This document shows, piece after piece, positions 1 to 5,967 of a stretch of 6,494 nt of DNA. The notes below the pieces were generated by a model, which worked only from the letters and a program-made list of their open reading frames with translations, did no database searches and was not told the DNA's origin. The stretch spans positions 1 to 6,494 of the forward strand of contig JANWHR010000174.1 in the NCBI GenBank assembly GCA_025450355.1, written 5' to 3'. The position numbers were made by a program, and so were the translations under genes. Within the stretch, counting starts at the first letter, position 1, and each line of letters starts with the position of its first letter. Source of the DNA: Micropepsaceae bacterium. GTDB taxonomy: Bacteria > Pseudomonadota > Alphaproteobacteria > Micropepsales > Micropepsaceae.

Positions 1-387
1 CTGGTGCTTGGATTCGATTACGCCCATGCGCTGGTCGCGATGCTGCGAAACGGGCCGGGCTTTATTTCGCCCACCGAGGTCAGAGGCATCGTAGGGTTTC
101 CTTCCTACCATACGCTGCAGGCGATCGTGCTGCTTTGGTACGCCTGGCGCGAACCGTGGTTACGCGGCATCGCTCTTGTGTTGAATATTGCAGTACTTCT
201 CTCCATTCCGATTCAGGGCGGTCACCATCTGATGGACATGTTTGGCGGGGCTCTGGTCGCCGCCGGCTCGATTGCGATATCCGCGCGGCTTGTCGCCTGG
301 GCGCAAGGGAGGAGCGAGAAACGAGAAGCGAGGAGCGGGAGAGTGACTGCGCCTGCTCTGACTGAGCCCATTCGCGCTGCAGAGTAA
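1..387 (+). CDS. PAP2-superfamily membrane phosphatase (PAP2_3-like), 5' end missing
   Basis: The frame is open from the first base and ends at TAA (385-387), giving a 128-residue C-terminal fragment; the true start lies left of the window. The fragment has a GFPSYHT motif (residues 32-38), matching the PSxH signature of PAP2 phosphatases. It also has GGHHLMDMFGG (73-83), matching the H-x3-D signature, with H75 as the likely nucleophile and D79 orienting it. Hydrophobic stretches at about 38-50, 54-71 and 80-98 look like the last membrane helices. The arginine of the classical SR-x5-H motif is absent (I69 follows S68); the I-P-x-x-G-G-H form recalls the PAP2_3 (inositolphosphotransferase-like) branch. 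The likely role is hydrolysis or transfer of a lipid phosphate at the membrane; the substrate is unknown. The tail after residue 101 is charged, low-complexity and partly encoded by a 7-bp repeat. The gene converges on the pilus operon and is probably unrelated to it. Confidence 0.82.
   Translation: MVLGFDYAHALVAMLRNGPGFISPTEVRGIVGFPSYHTLQAIVLLWYAWREPWLRGIALVLNIAVLLSIPIQGGHHLMDMFGGALVAAGSIAISARLVAWAQGRSEKREARSGRVTAPALTEPIRAAE
307..341 (+). repeat. Degenerate 7-bp tandem repeat, about five units, all purine apart from one C per unit
   Basis: From 307 to 341 the sequence divides into five 7-bp units resembling RCGRGRA (for example GCGAGAA at 314-320, ACGAGAA at 321-327, GCGAGGA at 328-334). 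The outer two units are more diverged. The tract encodes the Arg/Glu/Ser/Lys-rich tail of the PAP2 fragment, after the last membrane helix. Because 7 is not a multiple of 3, gain or loss of one unit would change the reading frame of the C-terminus. The catalytic motifs lie upstream and would not be affected. Confidence 0.55.
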
Positions 388-547
388 GTGCGGGCTAGAA
401 GCAGGCGGTCCAGGAAGATGCCGGAGAACAACCGCGGTACAAGCGATACCAATAAAAGTATTGGGCGCCGCTTCAGGGACCCGAGCGCGTGAAGAAATCG
501 CCAACGGCGATTTTAGCGCGAGGGATGCGGCCGGCGAGGCGTCCTCG
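388..547. other. Convergent intergenic region
   Basis: This 160-bp gap separates the stop codon of the PAP2 gene from the stop codon of tadC on the opposite strand. It holds no credible gene. It contains three short inverted repeats: 449-464 (CCAATA stem, 4-nt loop, AT-rich and weak), 495-513 (8-bp stem) and 534-548 (GC-rich 6-bp stem touching the tadC stop). A terminator region serving both operons is the natural explanation. Confidence 0.6.
495..513. terminator. Candidate bidirectional intrinsic terminator between PAP2 gene and tadC
   Basis: AAATCGCC (495-502) and GGCGATTT (506-513) form a perfect 8-bp stem around a 3-nt loop. On the plus strand the 3' arm runs into four T residues (511-514). 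On the minus strand the 3' arm continues as TTTCTTC. The A-tract, GC core and T-tract layout is that of an intrinsic terminator that could work in both directions. It sits 34 bp past the tadC stop and 107 bp past the PAP2 stop. The tight loop and short T-tracts keep confidence moderate. Confidence 0.5.
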
Positions 548-548
548 C
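534..548. repeat. GC-rich inverted repeat at the tadC stop codon
   Basis: GCGAGG (534-539) and CCTCGC (543-548) pair perfectly around a 3-nt loop. The element begins at the last base of the tadC stop codon when read on the minus strand. No T-tract follows on that strand, so it is not a convincing terminator by itself. It could act as a 3'-end stabilising hairpin or together with the stem at 495-513. Confidence 0.4.
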
Positions 549-1525
549 TATTTCACGTAGCCCATGATTTTCATCACGGCCGGGCCCATGATGACGACGA
601 AGAGGCAGGGCAGGAAGAACAGAATCATCGGCACGGTGAGTTTCGCCGGAAGCGAATGAGCTTTCTTTTCGGCCTCCGCCATACGCAACTCGCGGTTTTC
701 CAGGGCCGTGACACGAAGCGCCTGACCCACGGGCGTACCGTATTTTTCCGACTGGATCAGCGCCGCCGCGACCGATTTTACGCCCGAATGTCCGCAGCGG
801 TCGGCAAGATTCTGATAGGCCTGCCGGCGGTTTGGCAGATAAGAGAGTTCGGCCGTGGTCAATGCCAGTTCCTGCGCCAGTTCGGCCGACTGCGTCCCGA
901 CTTCTTCCGACACACGGTTGAATGCCGCCTCAACGGACATTCCCGATTCGACGCAGATCAGCAGCAGGTCCAGCGCGTCGGGAAACGCGCGCATGATCGA
1001 TTCGCGCCGCTTCTGGATCCGGTTGTTCAGGAAAACGTCCGGAAGGTAATAACCGGCCAAAGCCGCCGCGACCGAAGCAATCAGCCTGGTGTTGACCGAC
1101 CAGCCCAGCGGATTGACGGAAAACAGATAGGCGCTTGCGATCAGAAAGGTCAGTGGCGGCATCGCACAGCGAAAAAACATGAAGGCCACGAAGGGCCCTT
1201 CGCCGCGATAGCCGGCACGCGCGAGTTTCATGCGCATGCCCGGTGATTCCAGCATCTTGCGAAGGTCGAAACCTTCCACCACCCGGTTCATGAATCCAAC
1301 GGGGTGGGAACGAAGCTCGGTCTTTCGCCCGACCTGTTGCAGACTGTCAAAGTGCCTCTGGCGCAGCTCCTCCCGCCGGGTCGAGACGGATTTCATCCGT
1401 GCCGCCAGCCGGTCGCTGCTCATATAGGGCAGGCCCAGGGTGATAATCGGGGCGAAAGCGGCGATCGAGGAACACGCCACCACCAGAAAATCGCGTTCGA
1501 GCAGAAGATGCAGATAAGGGTTCAT
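548..1525 (-). CDS. tadC: Tad pilus inner-membrane platform protein TadC (type II secretion F family)
   Basis: 325-residue protein (also called CpaH), the second polytopic platform protein of the Tad pilus. With TadB it is thought to form the inner-membrane base on which the CpaF ATPase acts to insert or withdraw pilin subunits. Membrane segments are visible at about 13-34, 111-136, 146-165 and 297-317. The cytoplasmic T2SSF domain spans about 180-310 and opens with the family hallmark FPDALDLLLICVESGMSVEAAF region (181-202). I chose the ATG at 1525 because the protein then begins MNPYLHLLL directly before the first helix and starts 8 bp after the tadB stop. A start at 1588 in the same frame would add 21 very hydrophilic residues and overlap tadB by 55 bp. 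The ribosome site is weak (GAG 7 nt upstream), suggesting translation coupled to tadB. It is the last gene of the operon; no tadD follows. Confidence 0.93.
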   Translation of the reverse strand: MNPYLHLLLERDFLVVACSSIAAFAPIITLGLPYMSSDRLAARMKSVSTRREELRQRHFDSLQQVGRKTELRSHPVGFMNRVVEGFDLRKMLESPGMRMKLARAGYRGEGPFVAFMFFRCAMPPLTFLIASAYLFSVNPLGWSVNTRLIASVAAALAGYYLPDVFLNNRIQKRRESIMRAFPDALDLLLICVESGMSVEAAFNRVSEEVGTQSAELAQELALTTAELSYLPNRRQAYQNLADRCGHSGVKSVAAALIQSEKYGTPVGQALRVTALENRELRMAEAEKKAHSLPAKLTVPMILFFLPCLFVVIMGPAVMKIMGYVK

Positions 1526-1533
1526 CGCCGCAC

Positions 1534-2511
1534 TCAATATTTGATGGAGATCATCTTTTTCATCACCATGACCCCGATCGCCATCCATGCGGCGCAGGCC
1601 ATCAGCAACAGGTTTCCCAGATCCGTGGTGAACAGGATTTTCATGTAATCCGGCGTCGTGATGTACACCATGCCCATCACCCCCGGCGGCATGGCGCCGA
1701 TGATGATTGCGCCGGCTTTGGCTTCCGACGATAGGGCCTTGATCTTGTTGACCAGGCGTTTGCGGTCGCGCAGCACGCCCGCCAGATTGCCGAGGGCTTC
1801 GGACAGATTGCCGCCCGCCTTCTGCTGAATCGCCATCACGATCCCGAAGAAGTTCACTTCCGAGGTCGGCATCCGGTCGTACATGCGTTTGATGCCTTCA
1901 TCCATGGTGATGCCGAGCTTCAGACTGTCCGTCAGCAGACGGAATTCACCGCCCACCGGTTCGGGAATTTCCGATCCGACCAGTCTCAGGGCTTCGTTTA
2001 CCGGCAGGCCCGTCTTGACGCTGCGCACGATCGCTTCCACGGCCGGTGCGAATTCATGCGTAAAGGCCTTCTGCCGGCGGAATTTCAGGAAGCTCAGCAC
2101 CCAGCGCGGAAAGCCCAGCCCGAAGCCAAAGCCCGCGAGCAGCGTGGCGGTCAGCCAATGCGTCATCAGCAGCGCGCCGGCGGCGGCGCCGAGTCCCGCG
2201 ATGCCGGAATACACCCAATACATGCGCGCCGTGATCGAGAGGCCGGCCTGTTCGATCCGCCGTCGCAGTGATGGCCGCACTTTCTGTTGCGTCTGCTTCT
2301 TTTCCATCTCCTTCAAAACCGCCTGCACATTGTTGCGGCGCTTTTGAATATCGTCGGCCGACTTCGCGTTGCGCGTACCCGACTTTCCCGTGCCGATCGC
2401 CGCCACGCGCGCGCGCTGGCGGTCCGTGCTTGCGCCCCTGAACGCGAAGACCGCGCCACCCAGCGCAAGCGCCGCGAGCACCGCCACCGCCAGAAGCATC
2501 GGAATATTCAT
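1534..2511 (-). CDS. tadB: Tad pilus inner-membrane platform protein TadB (type II secretion F family)
   Basis: 325-residue protein (CpaG), first of the two GspF-like platform proteins of the Tad machine. There is an N-terminal membrane helix (about 3-24) and a charged cytoplasmic linker (28-97) with a basic, coiled-coil-prone stretch at 55-90. A helix pair follows at about 98-140, then the T2SSF domain at about 155-282 and a final helix at 299-317. The segment FAPAVEAIVRSVKTGLPVNEA (154-174) and the QQKAGGNLSEALGNLAGVLRDR region (229-250) are typical TadB signatures. The start ATG lies 9 bp after the cpaF stop, and a GAGG ribosome site overlaps that stop with 7-nt spacing, so the start is well supported. 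TadB and TadC share the F domain but are clearly different paralogues, as expected in this locus. Confidence 0.95.
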   Translation of the reverse strand: MNIPMLLAVAVLAALALGGAVFAFRGASTDRQRARVAAIGTGKSGTRNAKSADDIQKRRNNVQAVLKEMEKKQTQQKVRPSLRRRIEQAGLSITARMYWVYSGIAGLGAAAGALLMTHWLTATLLAGFGFGLGFPRWVLSFLKFRRQKAFTHEFAPAVEAIVRSVKTGLPVNEALRLVGSEIPEPVGGEFRLLTDSLKLGITMDEGIKRMYDRMPTSEVNFFGIVMAIQQKAGGNLSEALGNLAGVLRDRKRLVNKIKALSSEAKAGAIIIGAMPPGVMGMVYITTPDYMKILFTTDLGNLLLMACAAWMAIGVMVMKKMISIKY

Positions 2512-2520
2512 GTTCAGACC

Positions 2521-4005
2521 TCAGACCTGGATGCGGTCGAGCGCTTCCGCGAGTTCCCGCTCGAGGTTGAAATAGCGCGCGCGATCCCAGAAGATCGGAC
2601 GCATGATCCCGGTGCCAGCGTGGCGGCCCTTGATCTGGCCGCGCTCATCTTCGCCATCGACCTGATAGGTCAGAAGATCCTGCGTGATGATGACGTCACC
2701 TTCCGTCCCGACGACCTCGGTGATGTTGGTGATCCGGCGTGAACCGTCGCGCAGGCGCTCGGCCTGAACGATGACGTCGATGGAGCTCGCGATCATCTCG
2801 CGAAGAGTCTTCGCCGGCAGGTTGAAGCCGCCGATCGTGATCAGCGACTCGAGTCGCGAAAGACATTCGCGTGGCGAATTGGAGTGCACGGTGCCCATCG
2901 AGCCGTCATGGCCCGTGTTCATCGCCATCAGCAGGTCGAAGGCTTCCGGACCGCGCACTTCGCCCACGATGATGCGCTCGGGCCGCATGCGCAGGCAGTT
3001 CCGCACGAGGTCGCGCATGGTGACCTGCCCGTGCCCCTCGAGATTGGGCGGCCGCGTTTCCAGGCGCACGACGTGCTGTTGCTGCAATTGGAGTTCCGCC
3101 GCGTCTTCGCAGGTGATCACGCGCTCATCCTGGTCGATATAAGCGGTCAAACAGTTCAGCAGCGTGGTCTTGCCCGAACCGGTTCCCCCCGACACGATCA
3201 CGTTGCAGCGCGCGCGGCCGATGATGGCGAGAATGCGTGCGCCTTCCGGCGTAATCGACCCGAAGCGCACCAGGTCTTCGAGTTTCAGTTTGTCCCTGCG
3301 GAATTTGCGGATCGTCAGCGTCGGGCCGTCGATGGCCAAAGGCGGCGCGATGACATTCACACGCGATCCGTCGGCCAGACGCGCATCGCAAATCGGCGAG
3401 CTTTCATCGACCCGCCGTCCAACCTTGCTGACGATTCGCTGGCAGATATTCATCAGCTGCGTGTTGTCACGGAATCTTATGTTCGTGCGCTGAATTTTGC
3501 CGCCGACTTCGATGAACACCCGCGTGGCGCCATTGACCATGATGTCCGCGATGTCATCGCGCGCGAGCAGCGGTTCCAGCGGCCCGTAACCGAAAATGTC
3601 GTTGCAGATGTCGGTCAGCAACTGTTCCTGTTCCGCGATCGACATCACGACATTCTTCAGCGTCATGATCTCGGCAACGATATCGCGGATTTCGTCGCGG
3701 CCGGTTTCGGGGTCGAGCTGCGCCAAACGGGAAAGATCGACGGTCTCGACCAGTGCGTTGAACACCGAGACCTTGATCGAATGGAAGTCTTCGCGCCCCT
3801 CGGGGGCAGGCGCCGGATCTGACGGTCCGGCTGAATCATTCGCCCCGCGTAAAATCACCGGCGGCGCCACGGCAAGCGTTCCCGGCGCAGGCCCGGACAA
3901 CGCCGCCTGCGGCCCCGCCTTGTCATCCCGCGCGGGAAGCGCTGCCGGAGGACGGGCTGCCGGGCTTTGTACCGGCTGATCGGATGTTCCACGCCTGCCA
4001 AACAT
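2521..4005 (-). CDS. cpaF: Tad pilus assembly/retraction ATPase CpaF (TadA), secretion ATPase family
   Basis: 494-residue cytoplasmic secretion ATPase of the VirB11/GspE superfamily, expected to act as a hexamer powering Tad pilus extension and probably retraction. Residues 1-70 are Pro/Ala-rich and probably disordered. A helical N-terminal domain runs to about 160, with the DIFGYGPLEPLL motif at 136-147. The catalytic half shows Walker A GGTGSGKTT (273-281, K279), the Asp box ITCEDAAELQL (297-307, with E300 and D301), Walker B RIIVGEVRGPEA (344-355, E349) and the His box TGHDGSMGTVHSNSP (364-378, H366 and H374). All catalytic motifs are intact, so the enzyme should be active. The start MFGRRG is usual for alphaproteobacterial CpaF and lies 10 bp after the cpaE stop, with only a weak AGG ribosome site about 9 nt upstream. 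It works with TadB and TadC, encoded directly downstream. Confidence 0.97.
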   Translation of the reverse strand: MFGRRGTSDQPVQSPAARPPAALPARDDKAGPQAALSGPAPGTLAVAPPVILRGANDSAGPSDPAPAPEGREDFHSIKVSVFNALVETVDLSRLAQLDPETGRDEIRDIVAEIMTLKNVVMSIAEQEQLLTDICNDIFGYGPLEPLLARDDIADIMVNGATRVFIEVGGKIQRTNIRFRDNTQLMNICQRIVSKVGRRVDESSPICDARLADGSRVNVIAPPLAIDGPTLTIRKFRRDKLKLEDLVRFGSITPEGARILAIIGRARCNVIVSGGTGSGKTTLLNCLTAYIDQDERVITCEDAAELQLQQQHVVRLETRPPNLEGHGQVTMRDLVRNCLRMRPERIIVGEVRGPEAFDLLMAMNTGHDGSMGTVHSNSPRECLSRLESLITIGGFNLPAKTLREMIASSIDVIVQAERLRDGSRRITNITEVVGTEGDVIITQDLLTYQVDGEDERGQIKGRHAGTGIMRPIFWDRARYFNLERELAEALDRIQV

Positions 4006-4015
4006 TGGGTACTAC

Positions 4016-5266
4016 CTATCCCGCCTTGCGGTTGAGAAGCGTCAGGAAGAAAGAGCCGCTTTTCTGCGGTTGACCGTTCACACGCCCGGTCAGGAGCCCT
4101 GCAAGCAAGCGAATGCCTTCGGCGGCACGCCCCTGCGGTTGCACCTGAACAATCATCTGGCCGTTGTTCGACGCCCCGCCATAGAGCGGCGGATCGAACG
4201 GCAGCACCAGCGCGGGGTCTTGCCCAACTGTTGCGGCAAATTCCTTGCTGGGAATTTCGGGACGCTTGGGCATTCCGGACTGATTGAGCACAAGGCGCGG
4301 CGGCACGTCATTCGCGCGCCGGCCCTGCACCGCTTCCAGGAGATTCTTGGTGTTGCGCAGTGAGGCCAGATCGGGCGTGGCGACGATCACGATCTCGTCG
4401 GCCGTGTTGAGGACCTGACGGGACCACGGAGTCCAGACATGCGGCACATCGACAATCACGCACGGGACAGACGTCCTGACCTGATCCAGCACCGTTTCAA
4501 GCGCCGCCGGCTGAATTTCGGCGTCGCGGTCCAGCAGGGCGGGAGCGGTGAAGAGCGACAGGCGGTCGGTGGATTTCACCAGCAGCCGGTCGAGGAGAAC
4601 GTCGTCGAGCCGGTCCGGCGCATTCAGCGCATCGGCGATGCCCTGGACCGGATCTTCGTTGAAATTGAGCCCCGTCGTGCCAAAGGGAAGGTCGAGATCG
4701 ACAATCGCGGTGCTGATCTTCAGTTCTTCGGCAATGCACCAGGCGACATTGTGGGCGAGCATGGATGCGCCCACTCCACCGCGTGCGCCGGCAAAGGCAA
4801 TGACCCGGCCGACCGGAGGCGCATCAGGGCTGGCGTACAGCCCGGAGACGGCCTCGATGATCTGCAGCGGCGCCAGCGGCGCAACGAGATATTCGGAGAT
4901 GCCGCGGCGCGCCAGTTCACGATACAATCGGATGTCATTGGCGCGTCCGACCACCACCACTTTGGTCTTGTCGCCGCAGACGTTTGCCAGCTGATCGAGT
5001 TCGGCGAGAACCGCTTCGCCTTCGTTCTGGGTTTCGACGATCAGCAGATCGGGCGTCGTGCGCTGGGTAAAATAGCCGATGGCGCCGGAGACTCCGTCGG
5101 GATGCACCGAGATATGGGCCTTTGCCAGACGCCGGTCGGCCGCCGCGGCCTGCATCACGCTCAATGTTTCAGTTTGCGCGCAGAATGACGCAATCGAAAT
5201 CCGCGGCACAGGCCGGTCGGCCGTTGCCATGCCGCCGCCATTTCCTGCTCCCGTTATTTTGTTCAT
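4016..5266 (-). CDS. cpaE: Tad pilus localisation protein CpaE (TadZ), receiver-like plus ParA/MinD-like domains
   Basis: 416-residue cytoplasmic protein of the CpaE/TadZ family, which positions the Tad machine in the cell. Residues 22-145 form a receiver-like domain without usual receiver chemistry: the phospho-aspartate position appears to be E78 (PDLLIVET) and the conserved lysine before proline is A129 (YLVAP). A ParA/MinD-like domain follows (153-about 395). Its deviant Walker A reads GARGGVGAS (160-168), with R162 and A167 where lysines are usual. IVDLDLPFGTTGLNF (188-202) is the Walker A' region and CVIVDVP (269-275, D273) is Walker B. Atypical Walker A motifs are known in this family, so binding without efficient hydrolysis is plausible. 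The start at 5266 has AGAGGA 8 nt upstream; M13 (5230) is a weaker alternative. The gene lies 14 bp after cpaD and 10 bp before cpaF. Confidence 0.95.
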   Translation of the reverse strand: MNKITGAGNGGGMATADRPVPRISIASFCAQTETLSVMQAAAADRRLAKAHISVHPDGVSGAIGYFTQRTTPDLLIVETQNEGEAVLAELDQLANVCGDKTKVVVVGRANDIRLYRELARRGISEYLVAPLAPLQIIEAVSGLYASPDAPPVGRVIAFAGARGGVGASMLAHNVAWCIAEELKISTAIVDLDLPFGTTGLNFNEDPVQGIADALNAPDRLDDVLLDRLLVKSTDRLSLFTAPALLDRDAEIQPAALETVLDQVRTSVPCVIVDVPHVWTPWSRQVLNTADEIVIVATPDLASLRNTKNLLEAVQGRRANDVPPRLVLNQSGMPKRPEIPSKEFAATVGQDPALVLPFDPPLYGGASNNGQMIVQVQPQGRAAEGIRLLAGLLTGRVNGQPQKSGSFFLTLLNRKAG

Positions 5267-5280
5267 GTCATGAATCCTCT
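5263..5280 (-). promoter_or_regulatory. cpaE ribosome binding site with overlapping two-codon ORF
   Basis: Read on the minus strand, AGAGGA (5280-5275) directly follows the cpaD stop codon. It lies 8 nt from the cpaE ATG (5266-5264), which fixes that start. Between them is another ATG (5271-5269) only 3 nt from the AGAGGA. It opens the two-codon frame ATG-ACA-TGA, whose stop overlaps the cpaE start as ATGA. The 3-nt spacing is poor for initiation, so the cpaE start should dominate. Confidence 0.65.
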
Positions 5281-5949
5281 TTACTTGCCGCCAGTGGCGA
5301 CGGACGAAACCGCGCCGGATTGTTCCGCCGATTTGTTCGCGACCGTCGTGTCGCCCTGCCGGTATTTTTCCAGCACGGTCAGGCTGCGCTGCGCGTCGCC
5401 GGGCTCCAGTGTCTTTGGCTGAACCAGGTCGTGCGGATCGGCAACCATCACCGCAAGGTTGTGCTGTGTGGCGCAGCCGAAATTCGGGGGCGGACGGTTA
5501 TTGTAGGTCACGCCGAGATCCTTGGACCAGTCGCCGCACGGCGCCGGATCGGCGTGGTAGCGGACAAAACTCACGGTCGCATTGCCGGGCGTTGTGCCGC
5601 CCGCGACGATCATGATGCGGTTGGCCGGCACGCCGAGCGCAGTCAACCGTCCGGAAATTTGCGGCGCCGCATTGCCAGCCGAGACCGCAATCGAGCCGCT
5701 GCCATTCGCGAGATAGTCGGTCACGATCTGCTCCAGCATGGCTTCACCGCGCGGATCCAGATCATTGCGGGCATTGTTCAGAACCAGCGGATAACTCGCC
5801 ATTTGCGCTTCCACCGTAATCGGAAAGCGCTGCGCCGGTGACAGTGCGTCTTCCGGTCCCTGTGCGGCCGGAACATCCGTCATGCAGGCCGACAGCAGTA
5901 GCGCAGTGCAGAGCGCATATCCCTGGGCAGTTCGCGTGGTCAGGCTCAT
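5281..5949 (-). CDS. cpaD: Tad pilus assembly lipoprotein CpaD
   Basis: 222-residue CpaD-family lipoprotein, thought to assist the CpaC secretin at the outer membrane. The N-terminus is a lipoprotein signal peptide: short charged start, hydrophobic core (11-19) and lipobox LSAC (19-22) with C22 as the acylated cysteine. The mature part contains the family signature NFGCATQHNLAVMVADPHDLV (156-176). C138 and C159 could form a periplasmic disulfide. Residues 70-135 have an OmpA-like feel (a stretch resembling the peptide IAVSAGNAAPQISGRLTALGV), but I do not assign that domain. I chose the ATG at 5949 because AAGGA sits 6 nt upstream and the signal peptide is then of normal length. An in-frame ATG at 5967 would overlap the cpaC stop (ATGA) and add six residues. 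The last about 20 residues are low-complexity Ser/Ala/Gly. Confidence 0.93.
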   Translation of the reverse strand: MSLTTRTAQGYALCTALLLSACMTDVPAAQGPEDALSPAQRFPITVEAQMASYPLVLNNARNDLDPRGEAMLEQIVTDYLANGSGSIAVSAGNAAPQISGRLTALGVPANRIMIVAGGTTPGNATVSFVRYHADPAPCGDWSKDLGVTYNNRPPPNFGCATQHNLAVMVADPHDLVQPKTLEPGDAQRSLTVLEKYRQGDTTVANKSAEQSGAVSSVATGGK

Positions 5950-5967
5950 GAGAATTCCTTTCGTCAT
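5950..5967 (-). promoter_or_regulatory. cpaD ribosome binding site and alternative start
   Basis: On the minus strand the cpaC stop overlaps an ATG as ATGA (5967-5964). That ATG reads in the cpaD frame for six codons before the second ATG at 5949. Between them lies AAAGGA, with 6 nt to the second ATG. This favours 5949 as the main start and leaves the first ATG as a possible coupled start. Both forms keep the same lipobox. Confidence 0.6.

Noticed and set aside
449..464. CCAATA/TATTGG inverted repeat as a separate terminator or operator
   Set aside because: The stem is only 6 bp and AT-rich with no T-tract, so it is too weak to call a functional element alone.
461..1246. Long plus-strand open frame (261 codons) opposite tadC
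   Set aside because: The protein is low-complexity Arg/His/Gln-rich with no recognisable motif, and tadC is clearly coding on the other strand. It also runs through the terminator region.
1526..1588. Longer tadC start at 1588
   Set aside because: It would add 21 Asp/Gly/His-rich residues before the first membrane helix and overlap tadB by 55 bp; the ATG at 1525 gives the usual N-terminus.
2844..2857. 14-bp perfect palindrome GCGACTCGAGTCGC inside cpaF
   Set aside because: One such palindrome in about 6.5 kb is expected roughly by chance, it lies in well-conserved coding sequence, and no second copy is evident.
2884..3822. Long plus-strand open frame (312 codons) opposite cpaF
   Set aside because: It mirrors the codon structure of cpaF on the other strand, its composition is rich in Arg, His, Asp and Gln without any domain, and cpaF is certain. 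Antisense open frames are usual in GC-rich genes.
4439..5188. Plus-strand open frame (249 codons) opposite cpaE
   Set aside because: Same pattern of antisense shadow; no ribosome site or domain, while the cpaE motifs are clear on the minus strand.
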